A stretch of 64,000 nt of DNA from Anodontia alba (GCA_964016985.1 OZ024834.1:86299723-86363722), one strand, 5' to 3'. Numbered from the stretch's first letter, positions 30,963 to 42,900 are shown. Notes: generated by a model not told the origin, from the sequence alone. A program made the numbers and translations.

Positions 30963-32860
30963 TATAAGCGGTCTACTCTAAAAGGAAAGAATTTGCTCCC
31001 AAGGGGAACGAATTCTTTCCTTTTAGAGTAGACCGCTTTTCAGGAGGTTCCCGAGGAGACCAAATTCTTTTCATTTAGAGTATAGGGCTTTTCTGGAGGC
31101 CCCAAGGGGAACCAAATCTATCCTTTTAGAGTAGACCGCCTTTCAGGAGATTCCCACGGGGAGTAAATTCTTTCCTTTTAGACTAGACCGTTCTTCAAAA
31201 GGCTACCAAGGGGAGCAAATTCTTTCCTTTATAGTAGACTTCTTTTCAGGAGGTTCCCCAGGAGAGCAAATTCTTTTCTTTTAGTTTAGTCCGCTTTTCA
31301 GTAGGTTACCAAGTGGGTGGGGGTGGGGTGGGGTGGGTGTGTGGAATTCTTTCCTTTTAGAGTAGTCCGCTTTTGTGGGAGGTTCCCAAGGGGAGCAAAT
31401 TCTTTCCTTTTAGAGAAGACTGCTTTTCAGGAGGTTCCCAAGGGGAGCAAATTCTTTTCTTTAAGTGTAGTCCGCTTTTCAGTAGGTTACCAAGGGGTTG
31501 GGTTGTGGGGGGTGGGGGGGGGGGGGAGGTGGTGGACAAATTCTTCCCTTTTAGAATAGTCCGCTTTTGTGGGAGGTTCCAAAGGGGAGCATTTTTTTTT
31601 CTTTTTAGAGTAGTCCGCTTTTCAGTAGGTTACCAAGGGGGGGGGGGGGGGAGGGGGGAGGGGAGCAATTTCTTTCCTTGTAGAGCAGTCCGCTTTTCAG
31701 GAGATTCCTAAGGGGGTGGTGAGCAAATTCTTTCCTTTTAGTGTAGTCCACTTTTCAGTAGGTTACCAAGGGGGAGCAAATTCTTTCCTTTTAGAGTAGT
31801 CCGCTTTTCAGGAGGTTCCCAAGGGGAGCGAATTATTTTCTTTTAGAATAGGCTGCTTTTCATGTTCCCAAGGTGAGCAAATTCTTTTCTTTTAGAGTAG
31901 ACCGCTTTTCAGGAGGTTCCAACGGGGAGTAAATTCTCTCCTTTTAGAATGGACCCTTTTCAGAAGGTTCCAAATGGGGCAAATTCTTTGCTTTTACAGT
32001 AGACATCTTTTTAGAAGGTTCCCAAGGAGAGCAAATTCTTTGCGTTTAGAGTAGTCTGGTTTTCGGGAGGTTGCCAAGGGTGGTGGGGGGGGGGGGGAGG
32101 GGAATTCTTTCTTTTTTGAGTAGATTGCTTTTCAGGAGGTTCCCAAGGGGAGAAAACTCTTTCTTTTTAGAATAGACAGCTTTTCAAGAGGTTCCAAAGG
32201 AGAGCAAATTCTTTCCTTTTAGAATAGACAGCTTTTCATGAGGTTCCCAAGGAGAAGGTTCTTTTCCTTTTAGAGTAGACTGCTTTTCAGGAGGTTCCCA
32301 AAAGGAGCAAATTCTTTCCTTTTAGGGTAGACTGCTTTTCATGTTCCCGAGGAGAGCAAATTCTTTCCTTCTAGAGTAGACCTCTTTTTCAGGAGGTACC
32401 CAAGGGAGCATTTTTTTTCCTTTTAGAACAGACTGCTTTTCAGGAGGTTCCCAAGCAGAGAGCAAATTCTTTCCTTTCGGAGTAGACTGTTTTTCAGGAG
32501 GTTCCCGAGGAGAGCAAATTCTTTCCATTTAAAGTATACCGCTTTTCAGCGGGGGGCCCAAGGGGAACAAATTATTTCGTTTTAGAGTAGACCGCTTTTT
32601 CAGGAGGTTCCCAAGGGGAGCAAAGTCTTTCCTTTTAGAATAGACAGCTTTTCAGTAGGTTCCCAAGGGGAGCAAATTCTTTCCTTTTAGAATAGACAGC
32701 TTTTCAGTAGTATCCCAAGGAAAGCAAATTCTTTCCTTTTAGAGTAGACCGCTTTTCAGGAGGTTCCCAGGGGGATCAAATTCTTTCCTTTTAGATTAGA
32801 CTGTTTTTCAGAAGGACTTGCTGTGCAGGAAAGCAAACAGAAAGACACAAAAGTTGTCTC
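30963..32860 (+). repeat. 52-bp minisatellite, about 33 units, grown from an F12 MITE
   Basis: The first unit is one arm of a hairpin (30,968-31,040) identical in plan to F12 centres at 42,300 and 60,610. Each unit has AAATTCTTTCCTTTTAGAGT, GACCGCTTTTCAGG and AGGTTCCCAAGGGGAGC. The last runs into the F12 right end GGACTTGCTGTGCAGGAAAG and TTGTCTCCCTTG. Four units carry long G runs. Confidence 0.9.
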
Positions 32861-33083
32861 CCTTGTACAAAATGGCGGAAAACTACTTACTACTACCAGT
32901 CCCTTTGAAGTTCTGTGAAAAATACGAAAATGTTACTAATTTATCGTCTGCTGAATTGGCCCAGAGAGTGGTAATGGTTAAATGTAAATATTGCTCTTAT
33001 CTTTTGAACGGTGTCTGTCTAGCCGGTTTTTTTACAGACAACTTATGTATATGTGACGTACTGGCCTGCTCACAAATCCGCGT

Positions 33084-33285
33084 TTAACGCTCTGCATGCT
33101 GGGTAGAAATTCAGCAGGCGACATTTTGAAACATTTTTCTTATTTTGGTAGAAAACAAGCCTTGACATCTCATACAAATTGTCTCTTAATGATACAATTT
33201 GCATGAAATGTCAAAGCCTGTTTTCTGGAAAAACTATGTAAAAATATCACCAATTTATCACCTGCAAAGAGTGGTAAGAGGGATA
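33084..33285. repeat. F4 MITE
   Basis: TTAACGCTCTGCATGCTGGG left; stem CTTGACATCTCATACAAATT with its inverse. A second F4 right end (GAATTGGCCCAGAGAGTGG) is stranded at 32,950-32,985. Confidence 0.75.
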
Positions 33286-33476
33286 ATAAAAACGTCAACA
33301 TCCCTTACATCTCCGCCGTCCCCTGCCCCAGCGCCTTAAGTGGAACTCTACATGTTTCATAATATCAGATTTGGTACTGTCTTCAGTGGCTCGAACATCT
33401 TTGAGAAAATGGAAATTTTGTTCTAGGCAGCGGTGTCTGATCACGGTCTACCCTGTTTGCCACTTATCCAGCATTT

Positions 33477-36160
33477 TTATGCCCCCAACTTCAAAGAAGT
33501 TGGAGGGGCATATTGCTTCTGGGTTGTTCGTCCGTCCGTCCGTTCGTCACGCTTTTTTATGCATAGCATAACTTTAAAACCGTGAATGCTACTGTTTTGA
33601 AATTTCATGTATGGATTCCTCATGAAAAAATAGCTGACACATATTTTTTTTCTTGACAGGATTATGCCCCTTTTCTGAGTTATGGCCCTTTGAAAAAATA
33701 TGGATGCAATCTTGTCAGCAAAATATCTCAAAAACTATTAAAGCTAGAGCCTTGAAACTTGATGAATAGACTGGTAGTGATGAGTAGACAACCTGATTAA
33801 CTTTTGAAGAAATTTTGAAAAATACTTCTTGAGTTATGGCCCTTTGTAATTTTGGGCAATTTTACCTTGTCAGCAAAATATCTCAAAAACTGTTAGAGCT
33901 AGAGCCTTGAAACTTAGTAAATGGATTTGTAGCGATGAGTAGATGACCTGATTACCTTTTGAAGAAATTCTGAAAAATACTTCATGAGTTATGGCCCTTT
34001 GTAATTTTGGGCATTTTTACCTTGTCAGCAAAATATCTCAAAAACCGTTAGAGCTAGAGCCTTGAAACTTAATGAATAGACTGGTAGTGATGAGTAGACA
34101 ACCTGATTAACTTTTGAAGAAATTTTGAAAAATGCTTCTTGAGTTATGGCCCTTTGTAATTTTGGGCATTTTTACCTTGTCAGCAAAATATCTCAAAAAC
34201 TGTTAGAGCTTGAGCCTTGAAACTTAGTAAATGGATTTGTAGTGATGTGTAGATGACCTGATTAACTTTTGAAGAAATTCTGAAAAACACTTCATGAGTT
34301 ATGGCTCTTTGTAATTTAGGGCATTTTTGTCAGCAAAATATCTCAAAAACTAATGAAGCTAGAGCCTTGAAACTTGATGAATAGACTGGTAGTGATGAGT
34401 AGACAATCTGATTAACTTTTGAAGAAATTTTGAAATATACTTCTTGAGTTATGCCCCTTTGTAATTTTAGGCATTTTTATCTTGTCAGCAAAATATCTCA
34501 AAAACTGTTAGAGCTAGAGCCTTGAAACTTAGTAAATGGATTTGTAGTGATGAGTAGATGACCTGATTAACTTTTGAAGAAATTCTGAAAAATACTTCAT
34601 GACTTATGGCCCTTTGTAATTTTGGGCAATTTAACCTTGACAGCAAAATATCTCAAAAACTGTTGGAACTAGAGCCTTGACACTTGATGAATAGACTGGT
34701 AGTGATGAGTAGACAACCCGATTAACTTTTGAAGAAATTTTGAAATATACTTCTTGAGTTATGCCCCTTTGTAATTTTAGGCATTTTTATCTTGTCAGCA
34801 AAATATCTCAAAAACTGTTAGAGCTAGAGCCTTGAAACTTAGTAAATGGATTTGTAGTGATGAGTAGATGACCTGATTAACTTTCGAATAAATTTTGAAA
34901 AACACTTATTGAGTTATGGCCCTTTGTTATTTTGGGCATTTTTATCTTGTCAGCAAAATATCTCAAAAATCGTTAGAGCTAGAGATTTGAAACTTGGTGA
35001 ATTGACTGGTAATGATGAGTAGATGACCTGATTAATTTTTTATAAATTCTGAAAAATATTTCGTAAGTAATGGCCCTTTGTAAATTTGGGCATGTTTCCC
35101 TTGTGAACAAAATATCTCAAAAACTATTGAAGCTGGAGCCTTGAAACTTGATGAATAGATTGGTAGCGATGAGTAGATGACCTGATTATGCCCCCAGTTT
35201 CGAATGAAATTGATGGGGCATATTATTTTGCCTTCATTTGTCCATCCGACTGTTTGTCCGTTCATCAAGCTTTTTTTGTGCATGCCATATCTTAAGAACC
35301 CTGCACACTAGGGTTTTGAAATTTTATATTTGGGTTCCCAATGAAAAAATAGCTGACCCCTATTTTGTTTCTTGTCTAGCATGTTTATTTAAAGTTATGC
35401 CCCTTTGAAAAAAAATCAGAATTAAGTCTTGTGAGCAAGATATCTTGAAAAGTATTTAAGCTGGGTTCTTGAAATTCGATATAGTGAGTGGGAATGATGT
35501 GTAAATTACCCGATTATATTTTGAGAGAATTCCATGAAAATATTGATAAAGTTACGGCCCTTTGCAGTTCTGCTTATGTTGACCTTGTCAGCAAGATTTC
35601 TCGGAAAGCACTTAAGCTAGGGTCTAAAATTTTATATGCTGATTGGGGATGCTGTGGAGATTATCTGGTTTGTTTTTTAGGGAATTCCATGAAAAATTGA
35701 TGTAGTTATGGCCCTTTGTAGTTCTAGGCATTTTGACTTTTTCAGCAAGATATCTCAAAAAGTATTTAAGCCAGAGTCATGATATTTGGTATACTGATTG
35801 GGATTGAGGAGGAGATCACCTGAATAAATTTTGAACCAATTAAATGAAATGTTGGACTTATGGCCCTTCGCAATTTCTGGCCATTTAATCATTGCTTTAT
35901 TGTGTATAGCATAAGTTTAGAACCATGTATGCTAATGTTTTGAAATTTCATGTTTTGATTCCTCATGAAAAACTAGGTGATCTGTATTTTTTTCTTATCC
36001 CAATCATCTCCTATTTTAGAGTTATTTCCCTTTGATAAAATAACATTGAAATCATATATTTGTACTGTTGTTACCGTCATGGCTAAGCAGTGTTGGAGTC
36101 AAACAGTGTTAGAGTCAGGCAGTTGGGGGCATAGTGTTTTACAAACACCAGCTCTAGTTA
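33477..36160 (+). repeat. 155-bp satellite within a GCCCC-hairpin element
   Basis: A head with ATGCCCCCAACTTC/GAAGTTGGAGGGGCAT and GTCCGTCCGTCCG starts at 33,477. GTCAGCAAAATATCTC then recurs at about 33,716, 33,870, 34,025, 34,180, 34,330, 34,485, 34,640, 34,795 and 34,950, with AACAAAATATCTC at 35,105. A second head begins at 35,187 and a partial third at 35,890. Units alternate between two types. Phrases such as GAGTTATGGCCCTTTG give no protein. Confidence 0.9.
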
Positions 36161-36189
36161 AACGCATGAACACGGCAGATTGAAAGACC

Positions 36190-36630
36190 AAAGCCTATTT
36201 GTTTTCTTTTTTTTTTGTAAAATAATAAAAATTTCGTCTGTTGAAAAAAATTACCCAGCATGCAAAGCGTTACGGTAAATACAGACAATTGGGGTCTACA
36301 ATATTCGCCACTCAGCCAGAGCTTTTAGACCCGTCAACAGGCGGTAAACTGGACATGTATAAATTTTAGGACAATTATAGTCAGGAGTTAAGTCGTCCAA
36401 ATACTTAGAGAGTAAATTTAAGTGACGTGCTGGCGAAAATGGAGGCAAAAGGCCAGACGGTCACATTGAAGTACAATGTGACGTATAGCGTTTATCTGTT
36501 TATCCTAGCTGGTATTTATAAATTGACCTGGCCAGTAGAACCCAGAGGCCATAGCTACCAATAAACCAAACAAAAAATTGAGTTCATACGTCATCGATGA
36601 TCCGTATCTGTCAACCGACGATACTTTGAA
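36190..36630. other. F4 end fragment and unrecognised sequence
   Basis: TTACCCAGCATGCAAAGCGT at 36,250-36,270 is an F4 right end. The rest has no supported feature. Confidence 0.45.
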
Positions 36631-36997
36631 ATACCGTATTCGACCTAATTACCGCACATACTCATATAAGCGCACAGTCAAGCAATTCCGTAGTCTTCAG
36701 ATTACAGCCAGCGTACTTTTGTCTATTTCTTTATTAAGGCATATGTTGTAGGTACCCATTTGAATTGCATCGACTTGTCGATGCAATTCAAATGAGTATT
36801 CACAACATATCCTTTTATAAAGAAAATAGAAAAAAGGAAAACACAAAAACATTGCATAAGCATCATTTGACAAGTCCCTCACTGATCTTTGTTTAAGTGT
36901 ACCCATAGTATAGGTGGATACATATTTTACCACAAATTTTCCCAGTAATTTTGAAAAATCTAAGCGCACGATGCGGTAATTAGGTCGAATACGGTAT
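36631..36997. mobile_element. TA-flanked TIR element carrying an F3-like hairpin
   Basis: Perfect 26-bp inverted ends begin CCGTATTCGACCTAATTACC, bounded by TA on both sides, as in Tc1/mariner. At 36,735-36,815 it contains ACATATGTTGTAGGTACCCA with its inverse, an F3-like hairpin with a different loop. It sits inside an F4 copy (CGATACTTTGAAA before, TTTTTCAGAGAAAATAAGG after). Confidence 0.8.
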
Positions 36998-37059
36998 TTT
37001 GTTTTTCAGAGAAAATAAGGCTTGACATTTCATGTGAACCGTCCAAGAAATGGGACAGA

Positions 37060-37570
37060 AGGGCAGGAAGAGAAGAGGAAAACAGAGGCGGGTGAGGGAA
37101 AATGTGAATAGCAGTCTTGAAATAGGAGAAATGAAAATATGCCCTATTCCCCAGCTGCAAGTACAGTGGGCCCTTAACACCACGCCGGGCCACCACCCTT
37201 AGAAAATCACGGGTTTTTGCACAAACAACATGAGCGCAAAATGAATAAATGGATAATACACACAGTATTTAACATTTCATTTGACAAGTAGACTTTCAGC
37301 CTTGATACAATATTCCATCGAACTGACGGTTTGGAACAAAGTATAACAATTTCTGCGATGTAACTCGTTCACACAAAAGAAGTAGATATAGTGCTATTAT
37401 TATTTTCAGGGCCTTTTGGTCTACTGGGCGCATACATTGTACGTGAAAGGAGTACCGCTCAAAGGGCTGATGGGCGTGAGGGGATTTTAGGAGTTTTATC
37501 TCATTATTCCATATGAATAAAGGTTCGAATCGCGTCTACCACACAACCCACATAAGCTTGTCGTCCCTTT
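37060..37570. other. Stretch without recognised feature
   Basis: Purine-rich 37,040-37,130 and otherwise ordinary; no exon found on either strand. Confidence 0.4.
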
Positions 37571-37579
37571 TGTGGGACA

Positions 37580-37760
37580 TAGGCGAACAGTGCAGATCTA
37601 GATCAGATGCCGCATTATGCGGCATCTGATCAAGGTCTTCACTGTTTGCTTACAGGAATTTCAATTACAAATAGAACAAATATGAAAAAAAAATATACCT
37701 GACACCCCTTAAATGACAAATGGACTCACCCAATGTATAAGGATGGGAAAGTCCATTAGG
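37580..37760. repeat. F11-type MITE
   Basis: Stem GATCAGATGCCGCATTATGC with its inverse at 37,600-37,632; a terminal TTTGGGTTAAAG stands near 37,770. Confidence 0.6.
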
Positions 37761-37799
37761 CTTATTTGGGTTAAAGCTCTAATAATCACTACTAAAGCA

Positions 37800-37920
37800 G
37801 AGGACGCTTTGATATTTTTTTTTTTTTCACTTTTCAGAGAAAATAAAACCTGACGTAGCATGTGAATCGTCAGCCCATGAAATGTCGCCTTATTTCTCTG
37901 AAAAATAAATAAATAAATAA

Positions 37921-38006
<86 letters not shown>
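37800..38006. repeat. F4 fragment ending in a long AT microsatellite
   Basis: AAATAAATAAATA leads into about 40 AT units (37,926-38,006), a self-complementary, length-unstable tract. Confidence 0.9.
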
Positions 38007-38009
<3 letters not shown>

Positions 38010-38135
38010 TTTAGATAGCCATCTGCTATAAATTTGCGTAGCGCTTTCGGGGTTAATCAAACACTCTGAACTGTTTGTAGAGGCGGTAATCGACCTATAA
38101 ATTAAAGGGCAAACAAAGTTTATAAACGGCACCAC

Positions 38136-38355
38136 TTAACGCTTAGCATGCTGGGTAAAAAATGCAGCAGGCGACACCTTGAAAGACTGTTTCTTATTTC
38201 CCCAGAAAATAGGATCTGACATTGCATGAACTGTCAAATTCAATTTTCTGAAGAAAAAAAAAAAAAAACAAAAACAAAAAAAAAAAAAAAACAACAACAA
38301 AAAACAAAAAACAACATCAATTTGTCGTCTGCTGAATTTCCCCATAGTGCTAACT
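38136..38355. repeat. F4 MITE
   Basis: TTAACGCTTAGCATGCTGGG left; an A-rich insertion of about 70 bp replaces the loop. Confidence 0.75.
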
Positions 38356-38509
38356 TATTGATTTGGTCAAGGTTGATATGCTGTCAATCATATAATCATA
38401 AAACTTGGTTATTTTGGCCAGTGGTATGTATCAGACAGTTCATCAACCGGACAGCAAGTTTGCATGCTCTTTCTAATCTCTTTCTTTGGGTGTTTAATCT
38501 TTCTGTCTT

Positions 38510-38767
38510 TCATTACAAAAACACGCCTATTCCAATATATAGAAAATTTCACCTCCAAAAACTGAAAGGTTCCGATAAAAAAACCCTCTAATATTTTTAC
38601 ATTTCCGCTCAAAAACATAGATTGTGGGTACTCGTTCGCCGAGGCGGTTCTAATGAGTACCCACAATCTATGTTTTGAGCAGAAATAAGAAAAATAATAT
38701 GTACACCTGTAAACCCCAGGTTTGGGGTTTAAGGGGGTCAACATTATATAGGCAGGTTTTCATGATG
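38510..38767. repeat. F3b MITE
   Basis: CATTACAAAAACACGCC left and AGGCAGGTTTTCATGATG right; centre ACATAGATTGTGGGTACTCG. Confidence 0.8.
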
Positions 38768-38910
38768 GTTTTCTCCAGTCTTTCTTCTTTCTTTTGTCTT
38801 CTTTCTGCTTTTCTTCTCACTCGACATTTTTCCATTCTTTCTTCTTCCATTTCTTTCTACTTCTTCTCTCCATCTCCTTTCTCTTTCCAATTTCTCCTGT
38901 TTGTTTTTCC
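38768..38910 (+). repeat. Pyrimidine tract
   Basis: About 140 bp that is over 80% C and T (TTCTTTCTTTTGTCTTCTTT type). Confidence 0.85.
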
Positions 38911-39353
38911 ACTCAGATACCATCTGGTAATGGTGGATTACTGTCCACATGTCCAGGTATTGAGTCTACTGAAGGTCTTTGGTTCCTGAGCAGTACACCT
39001 CGGATCATATTTTCAGCCACTGTTTGTATTTTCAGAAAACTGACTGCTCCATGTGATTATTTTTTTTTAACTGTATCTGTAATACCTAGTAATTGGTTCC
39101 TCCAGTAAAATTCTTGGTGAAGGCAGGTTAGTTTATAAGTACATTTCAAATGTGAGAAGATCACTTATACCAACTGATAACTAATGGTAAGTTTTTCATT
39201 CCAAAATAGAGATTTTGGTTTTAGAACTTTCTGTCTGGGCAGTATATTCAATGTTTATGTTACATTTGAAGTGTTTGAGAGAGACAGTGGAAACATTGTT
39301 TGAATATATTGTTGATGTTTGGAAACACCTTGATAGTCTCAAGATCTTATAAT

Positions 39354-39357
<4 letters not shown>

Positions 39358-39405
<48 letters not shown>

Positions 39406-39600
39406 TTCAACCTCTTTATAACACGGTTTTGGATATAACACGGTTCAAAGATGGATCCCAAAAATGTATAGATTATATTGAAAAATGACATTGTTCAATA
39501 TAATCTATACATTTTTGGTTTGGATATAACACGGTTGTTTAACTAACACGGTTTACGCTATGGACCCCAACAATAGTGTTATAAAGAGGTTGTGGTGTAT
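39358..39600. repeat. AT microsatellite and F10 MITE
   Basis: About 23 AT units abut F10 (39,405-39,600), whose stem centre is shorter than the 25,714 copy. Confidence 0.85.
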
Positions 39601-39726
39601 AGTGTTGCTTAGACGATAACAAAACTATAGAATCAACCTCATTATTTTAATTAGACATGTCATATGTTAAGTCTGTCCAGATCAGTCTCCGGCGAGTGTG
39701 GACCTTCCGTACAGTCGGGAACTGAT

Positions 39727-39985
39727 ATCATTACGAAAACACGCCTATTCAAATATACTGAAAAGTTTACAACCAAAAAAGGAAAATTTCAGAGAAAAAA
39801 AAATCTGATATTTTTCTTATTTCTGCTCAAAACATAGATTGTGGGTACTCGTTAGAACCGCCTCGGCGAGGCGGTTCTAACGAGTACCCACAATCTATGT
39901 TTTTGAGCAGAAATAAACCCTAGTTTTACTGTGTAAAAGTGGGGTTTAAGGGGGTAAAGACTATATAGGCGTGTTTTCGTGATGT
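39727..39985. repeat. F3b MITE, best copy
   Basis: ATCATTACGAAAACACGCC and GGCGTGTTTTCGTGAT ends; perfect stem GAACCGCCTCGGCGAGGCGG at the centre. Confidence 0.85.
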
Positions 39986-40129
39986 TTACAGTCATGTTAT
40001 TCTGTATTTCTGACATATGCTGTATATGCATAAATGTTGCAATAAAGATTGTTAAGGTTATGTAATATGTAATAAAATCTCAACTCAGTTTTTCCTTAAA
40101 AAGCCCAAAGAAAAAATAAGTAAGCAGGG

Positions 40130-40430
40130 CAGAAAAAATAAAAAAAAAAAAAAAAAAAAAAAAAGAAAAAAGAAGTGTCCCATTCCGGAAGAACGAAAAA
40201 AAAGCAACCCCAAGCAACAATATTTATCTAGGTTTGCTTTCTAGGAAGAACGAAAAAAAATAAAATCCAAGCAGCAATTTGTCTAGGTTTGGTATTTTAT
40301 TGTAATAACAAATCCTATAATCTAGGAAAAATAAGAAAAATATTTCAAAGTGTCGTCTGCTGAATTTGCCCTTAGAACGATGTTATTACTTCAAGTAAAT
40401 GATTATCCATGGTCATTCAACATACTGACA
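40130..40430. repeat. A-rich tracts and F4 end fragment
   Basis: Long A runs at 40,138-40,165; GTGTCGTCTGCTGAATTTGCC at 40,350 is an F4 right-end motif. Confidence 0.6.
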
Positions 40431-41290
40431 ATTTCATTAAAATTATGAAAATTGACCTGTTAGGAGTTATTACCCGCCATAGTCTAAATAAGCATTTTCT
40501 ATATGGAAAAAAAAAGAGAAAAGTTTTTTGTTTGTCTGGGGACATAACTCTGTAATCACTGTCAGAATCTATTCAAGCTTGTAGTGATATGTGATATGTC
40601 AGAAATGACCCATTTATTTGGGAGTTATTGGCCTTGACAACAGCTTAGTAGGAAACTAGTGCAAAAGCTTTTTTTTTTGTCTTTCCGGAGCCCTATCTTT
40701 GTAACGATTGGTCATATGTGATTCATGCTTGGGATGAATGACTATAGAGCATTGCAAGGTTTTCTCAGTATCTCGATAATTTGGTCTGAACGGACATATT
40801 GCTATGCAGCGGTCCCTTGATAGTAAAAATAGCAATTTTTGTTCGTCTGGAGACATATCTCTGTAACATTCTACATAAATGATAATGGTCATGACATTTC
40901 GATGTCCTGATAATTTCTTCAAAATTGACTTATTGCACTAGGAGTTATTGCCCTTGACATAGTCAAAATAGGCAAGTTTTGTTGGTCTCTAGTCATATCT
41001 AGCCATATCTCAGCAACCGACATTGATTCATATTTGGATAAAGAAGTATGGTCATGTTCTCTCAATATCAGAATGATTTTGTGAGAATCGACGTATTGTC
41101 CTCGGAGTTATTTGGTCTATCCCTCCGTCTGTCTGGAGCCATATCTCTGTAACCATTGATCAGATTTGATTCATGATAAAGGTAGAGGACTGAAGTGATG
41201 GCGTGCTGACATCCTGATAGTTTCATTTGCATTGACCAATTTATCTGGGGAGTTATTGCCCATAGACATAGCCTTAATAGGAAATTACAC
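40430..41290 (+). repeat. Degenerate tandem repeat, about 125-162-bp period, five units
   Basis: GTCTGGAG/GGACATATCTCTGTAAC-type phrases recur near 40,548, 40,690, 40,855, 41,017 and 41,145, each followed by GGAGTTATTGCCC-like sequence. It is unrelated in sequence to the 155-bp satellite but similar in style. Confidence 0.75.
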
Positions 41291-41427
41291 TACGTTTTCA
41301 ACATATCGTCATGTTGCATATCAAATTGAATGGGATTAAGAACAGAGCATGCTAAGAACATTTTTGCTTTCAAGCCATTGTAATGCTGTATGTGGTAAGA
41401 TGGGACTTTGGTTGAGGGGTCAGGTAC

Positions 41428-41428
<1 letters not shown>

Positions 41429-41461
<33 letters not shown>

Positions 41462-41500
41462 ACCAAAAAAAACCAAACAAACAAACAAACAAAACAAAAC
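41429..41500 (+). repeat. Poly-A tract
   Basis: About 30 A followed by A/C-rich AAACAAACAAAC. Confidence 0.9.
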
Positions 41501-41697
41501 CCTGTTATGGCAACAGTCAGCAGTGCTCCAGCTGGGATTTGAGGGCAGATGGGTGCTGGGTAGGGCACTTTTTGTCCCCGGGGCGATGTTATAGAAGAAT
41601 GAGGGCACAATGCGTCAAGTGATGTGCTTAGTATCAAGACATGTAACAAAATAAATTCCCATTCCACAATAAATGCCTAAAACTAGAATACACACAT

Positions 41698-41847
41698 TTA
41701 ACACTTAGCACTCTGGGTAAAATTTTCAGTAGAAAATGAAATATTTTTCCCACTAAACAGGCGTTGACATTTCATGCAAATTGTCTTCTGGGAAAAATAT
41801 CATCAACTGTCGTCCGCAGAATTACCCCAGAGAGTTGTAAAGGTTAA
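41698..41847. repeat. F4 MITE, short
   Basis: TTAACACTTAGCACTCTGGG left and AGAGAGTTGTAAAGGTTAA right; half the stem is deleted. Confidence 0.7.
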
Positions 41848-41895
41848 ATATTGGTATCTTTTTTTTTTTTAAAAATTTTGGTCCGATTTTAATGT

Positions 41896-42066
41896 TTGTT
41901 TGTGTTGAGGTTTTACGGCCCAGTCAACCCAATGGGGTCATGTCGAGCGCGATCAGTTTACATGTACCTAACCACACGTTTACTGGGCAGGCTTAGTCCT
42001 CTAACGGTTAACCAGTATTGTGCACATTCTTTTGCCAGAAACTGACAACTGCCCTTCTTGAATCAA
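41896..42066 (-). repeat. S1 SINE, 5'-truncated
   Basis: Tail to mid-body only; the tRNA-like head is missing, as expected of incomplete reverse transcription. Confidence 0.8.
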
Positions 42067-42205
42067 TGATTCAATTTTCACCAAAATGTAGGCTTTAATG
42101 TAAGGCAAAGGGCAGCTTTAAAAGGACAGAGGGGCGGCAGGAAAGGGCAAGAAGGGCGGCCAGCCCCTCTGTACAGGGTTAGCTGGAGCACTGGTCATGA
42201 AGTAG

Positions 42206-42420
42206 TAAGGGGACTGGATACACTTAGATTTTTTCAAGGGAGACAATTTGTGACTTTCTCTTTGCTTTATTGTATACAAACCTCTTCTGAAAGGGGGTCT
42301 ACTATAAAAGGAAAGAATTTGCTCCCATTGGGAGCAAATTCTTTACTTTCAGAGTAGACACTTTTCAGAAGTGTGTAAAAACAATTTTGACAGAGTTGCT
42401 TCTAAAAATGCATCCCTTCT
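42206..42420. repeat. F12 MITE, single-unit form
   Basis: GGGAGACAATTTGTGACTTT left; stem AAGGAAAGAATTTGCTCCC with its inverse at 42,308-42,350. It shows the state before tandem expansion. Confidence 0.75.
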
Positions 42421-42566
42421 CCTAAAATGAAACAGTACTCTTGCATCTTAAAGCAGGAGGTACAAAATACCATATTCACCCAAAATATTTGGACTCTTAC
42501 CATATTTGCTCTAAAATTTGAACAAGTTCATTATACTTCCGGATGATGCGTGTCAAATTTGTTGGA

Positions 42567-42640
42567 TAGTTGGCAAACAGTGTAGACTCTGATGATGCAT
42601 TGTTATATGGCATCTGATCTGGGTCTACAATATTTGCCCT
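42567..42640. repeat. GATCAG-core hairpin, decayed
   Basis: GGCAAACAGTGTAGACTCTG and GATCTGGGTCTACAATATTTG arms. Confidence 0.55.
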
Positions 42641-42686
42641 CATGCCTGTTAGTCTGAATATTTATAGCAAATAGGGTATGCAGGTA

Positions 42687-42900
42687 TTAACCCTTGTCCT
42701 GCTGAATCAATTAAGATGCCATGCCCATTTCTAATTTTCAGCCAATCAGATTACTTGATCCAGATTGTTGATATAAATTCACATACTTAATGGCAAACAG
42801 TGCAGATCCAGATCAGTTGGCTTCTGAAGAAACCAACTGATCTGAATCTACACTGTTTGCAAAGGCAGGATATATCTGGGTTCAGCAGGACTAGGGTTAA
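42687..42900. repeat. F1 MITE, complete
   Basis: TTAA both ends; reverse orientation relative to the 1,441 copy. Confidence 0.85.

Noticed and set aside
32818..33087. 89-codon ORF starting in the F12 right end (AAAATGGCGGAAAACTAC)
   Set aside because: Half of it is the terminal sequence of an F4 MITE (CTGCTGAATTGGCCCAGAG); no domain and no splice context.
30963..36160. CRISPR-like regular repeats
   Set aside because: Units are contiguous with no unique spacers, and the genome is eukaryotic; these are minisatellite and satellite arrays.
38917..38955. Exon-like segment between a pyrimidine tract with CAG and a GTATTG donor
   Set aside because: Only 13 codons, no neighbouring exon in phase found, and the pyrimidine tract is a simple-sequence region.
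41290..41667. 125-codon ORF on the minus strand
   Set aside because: Its centre is the translated poly-A/T tract; no family features.
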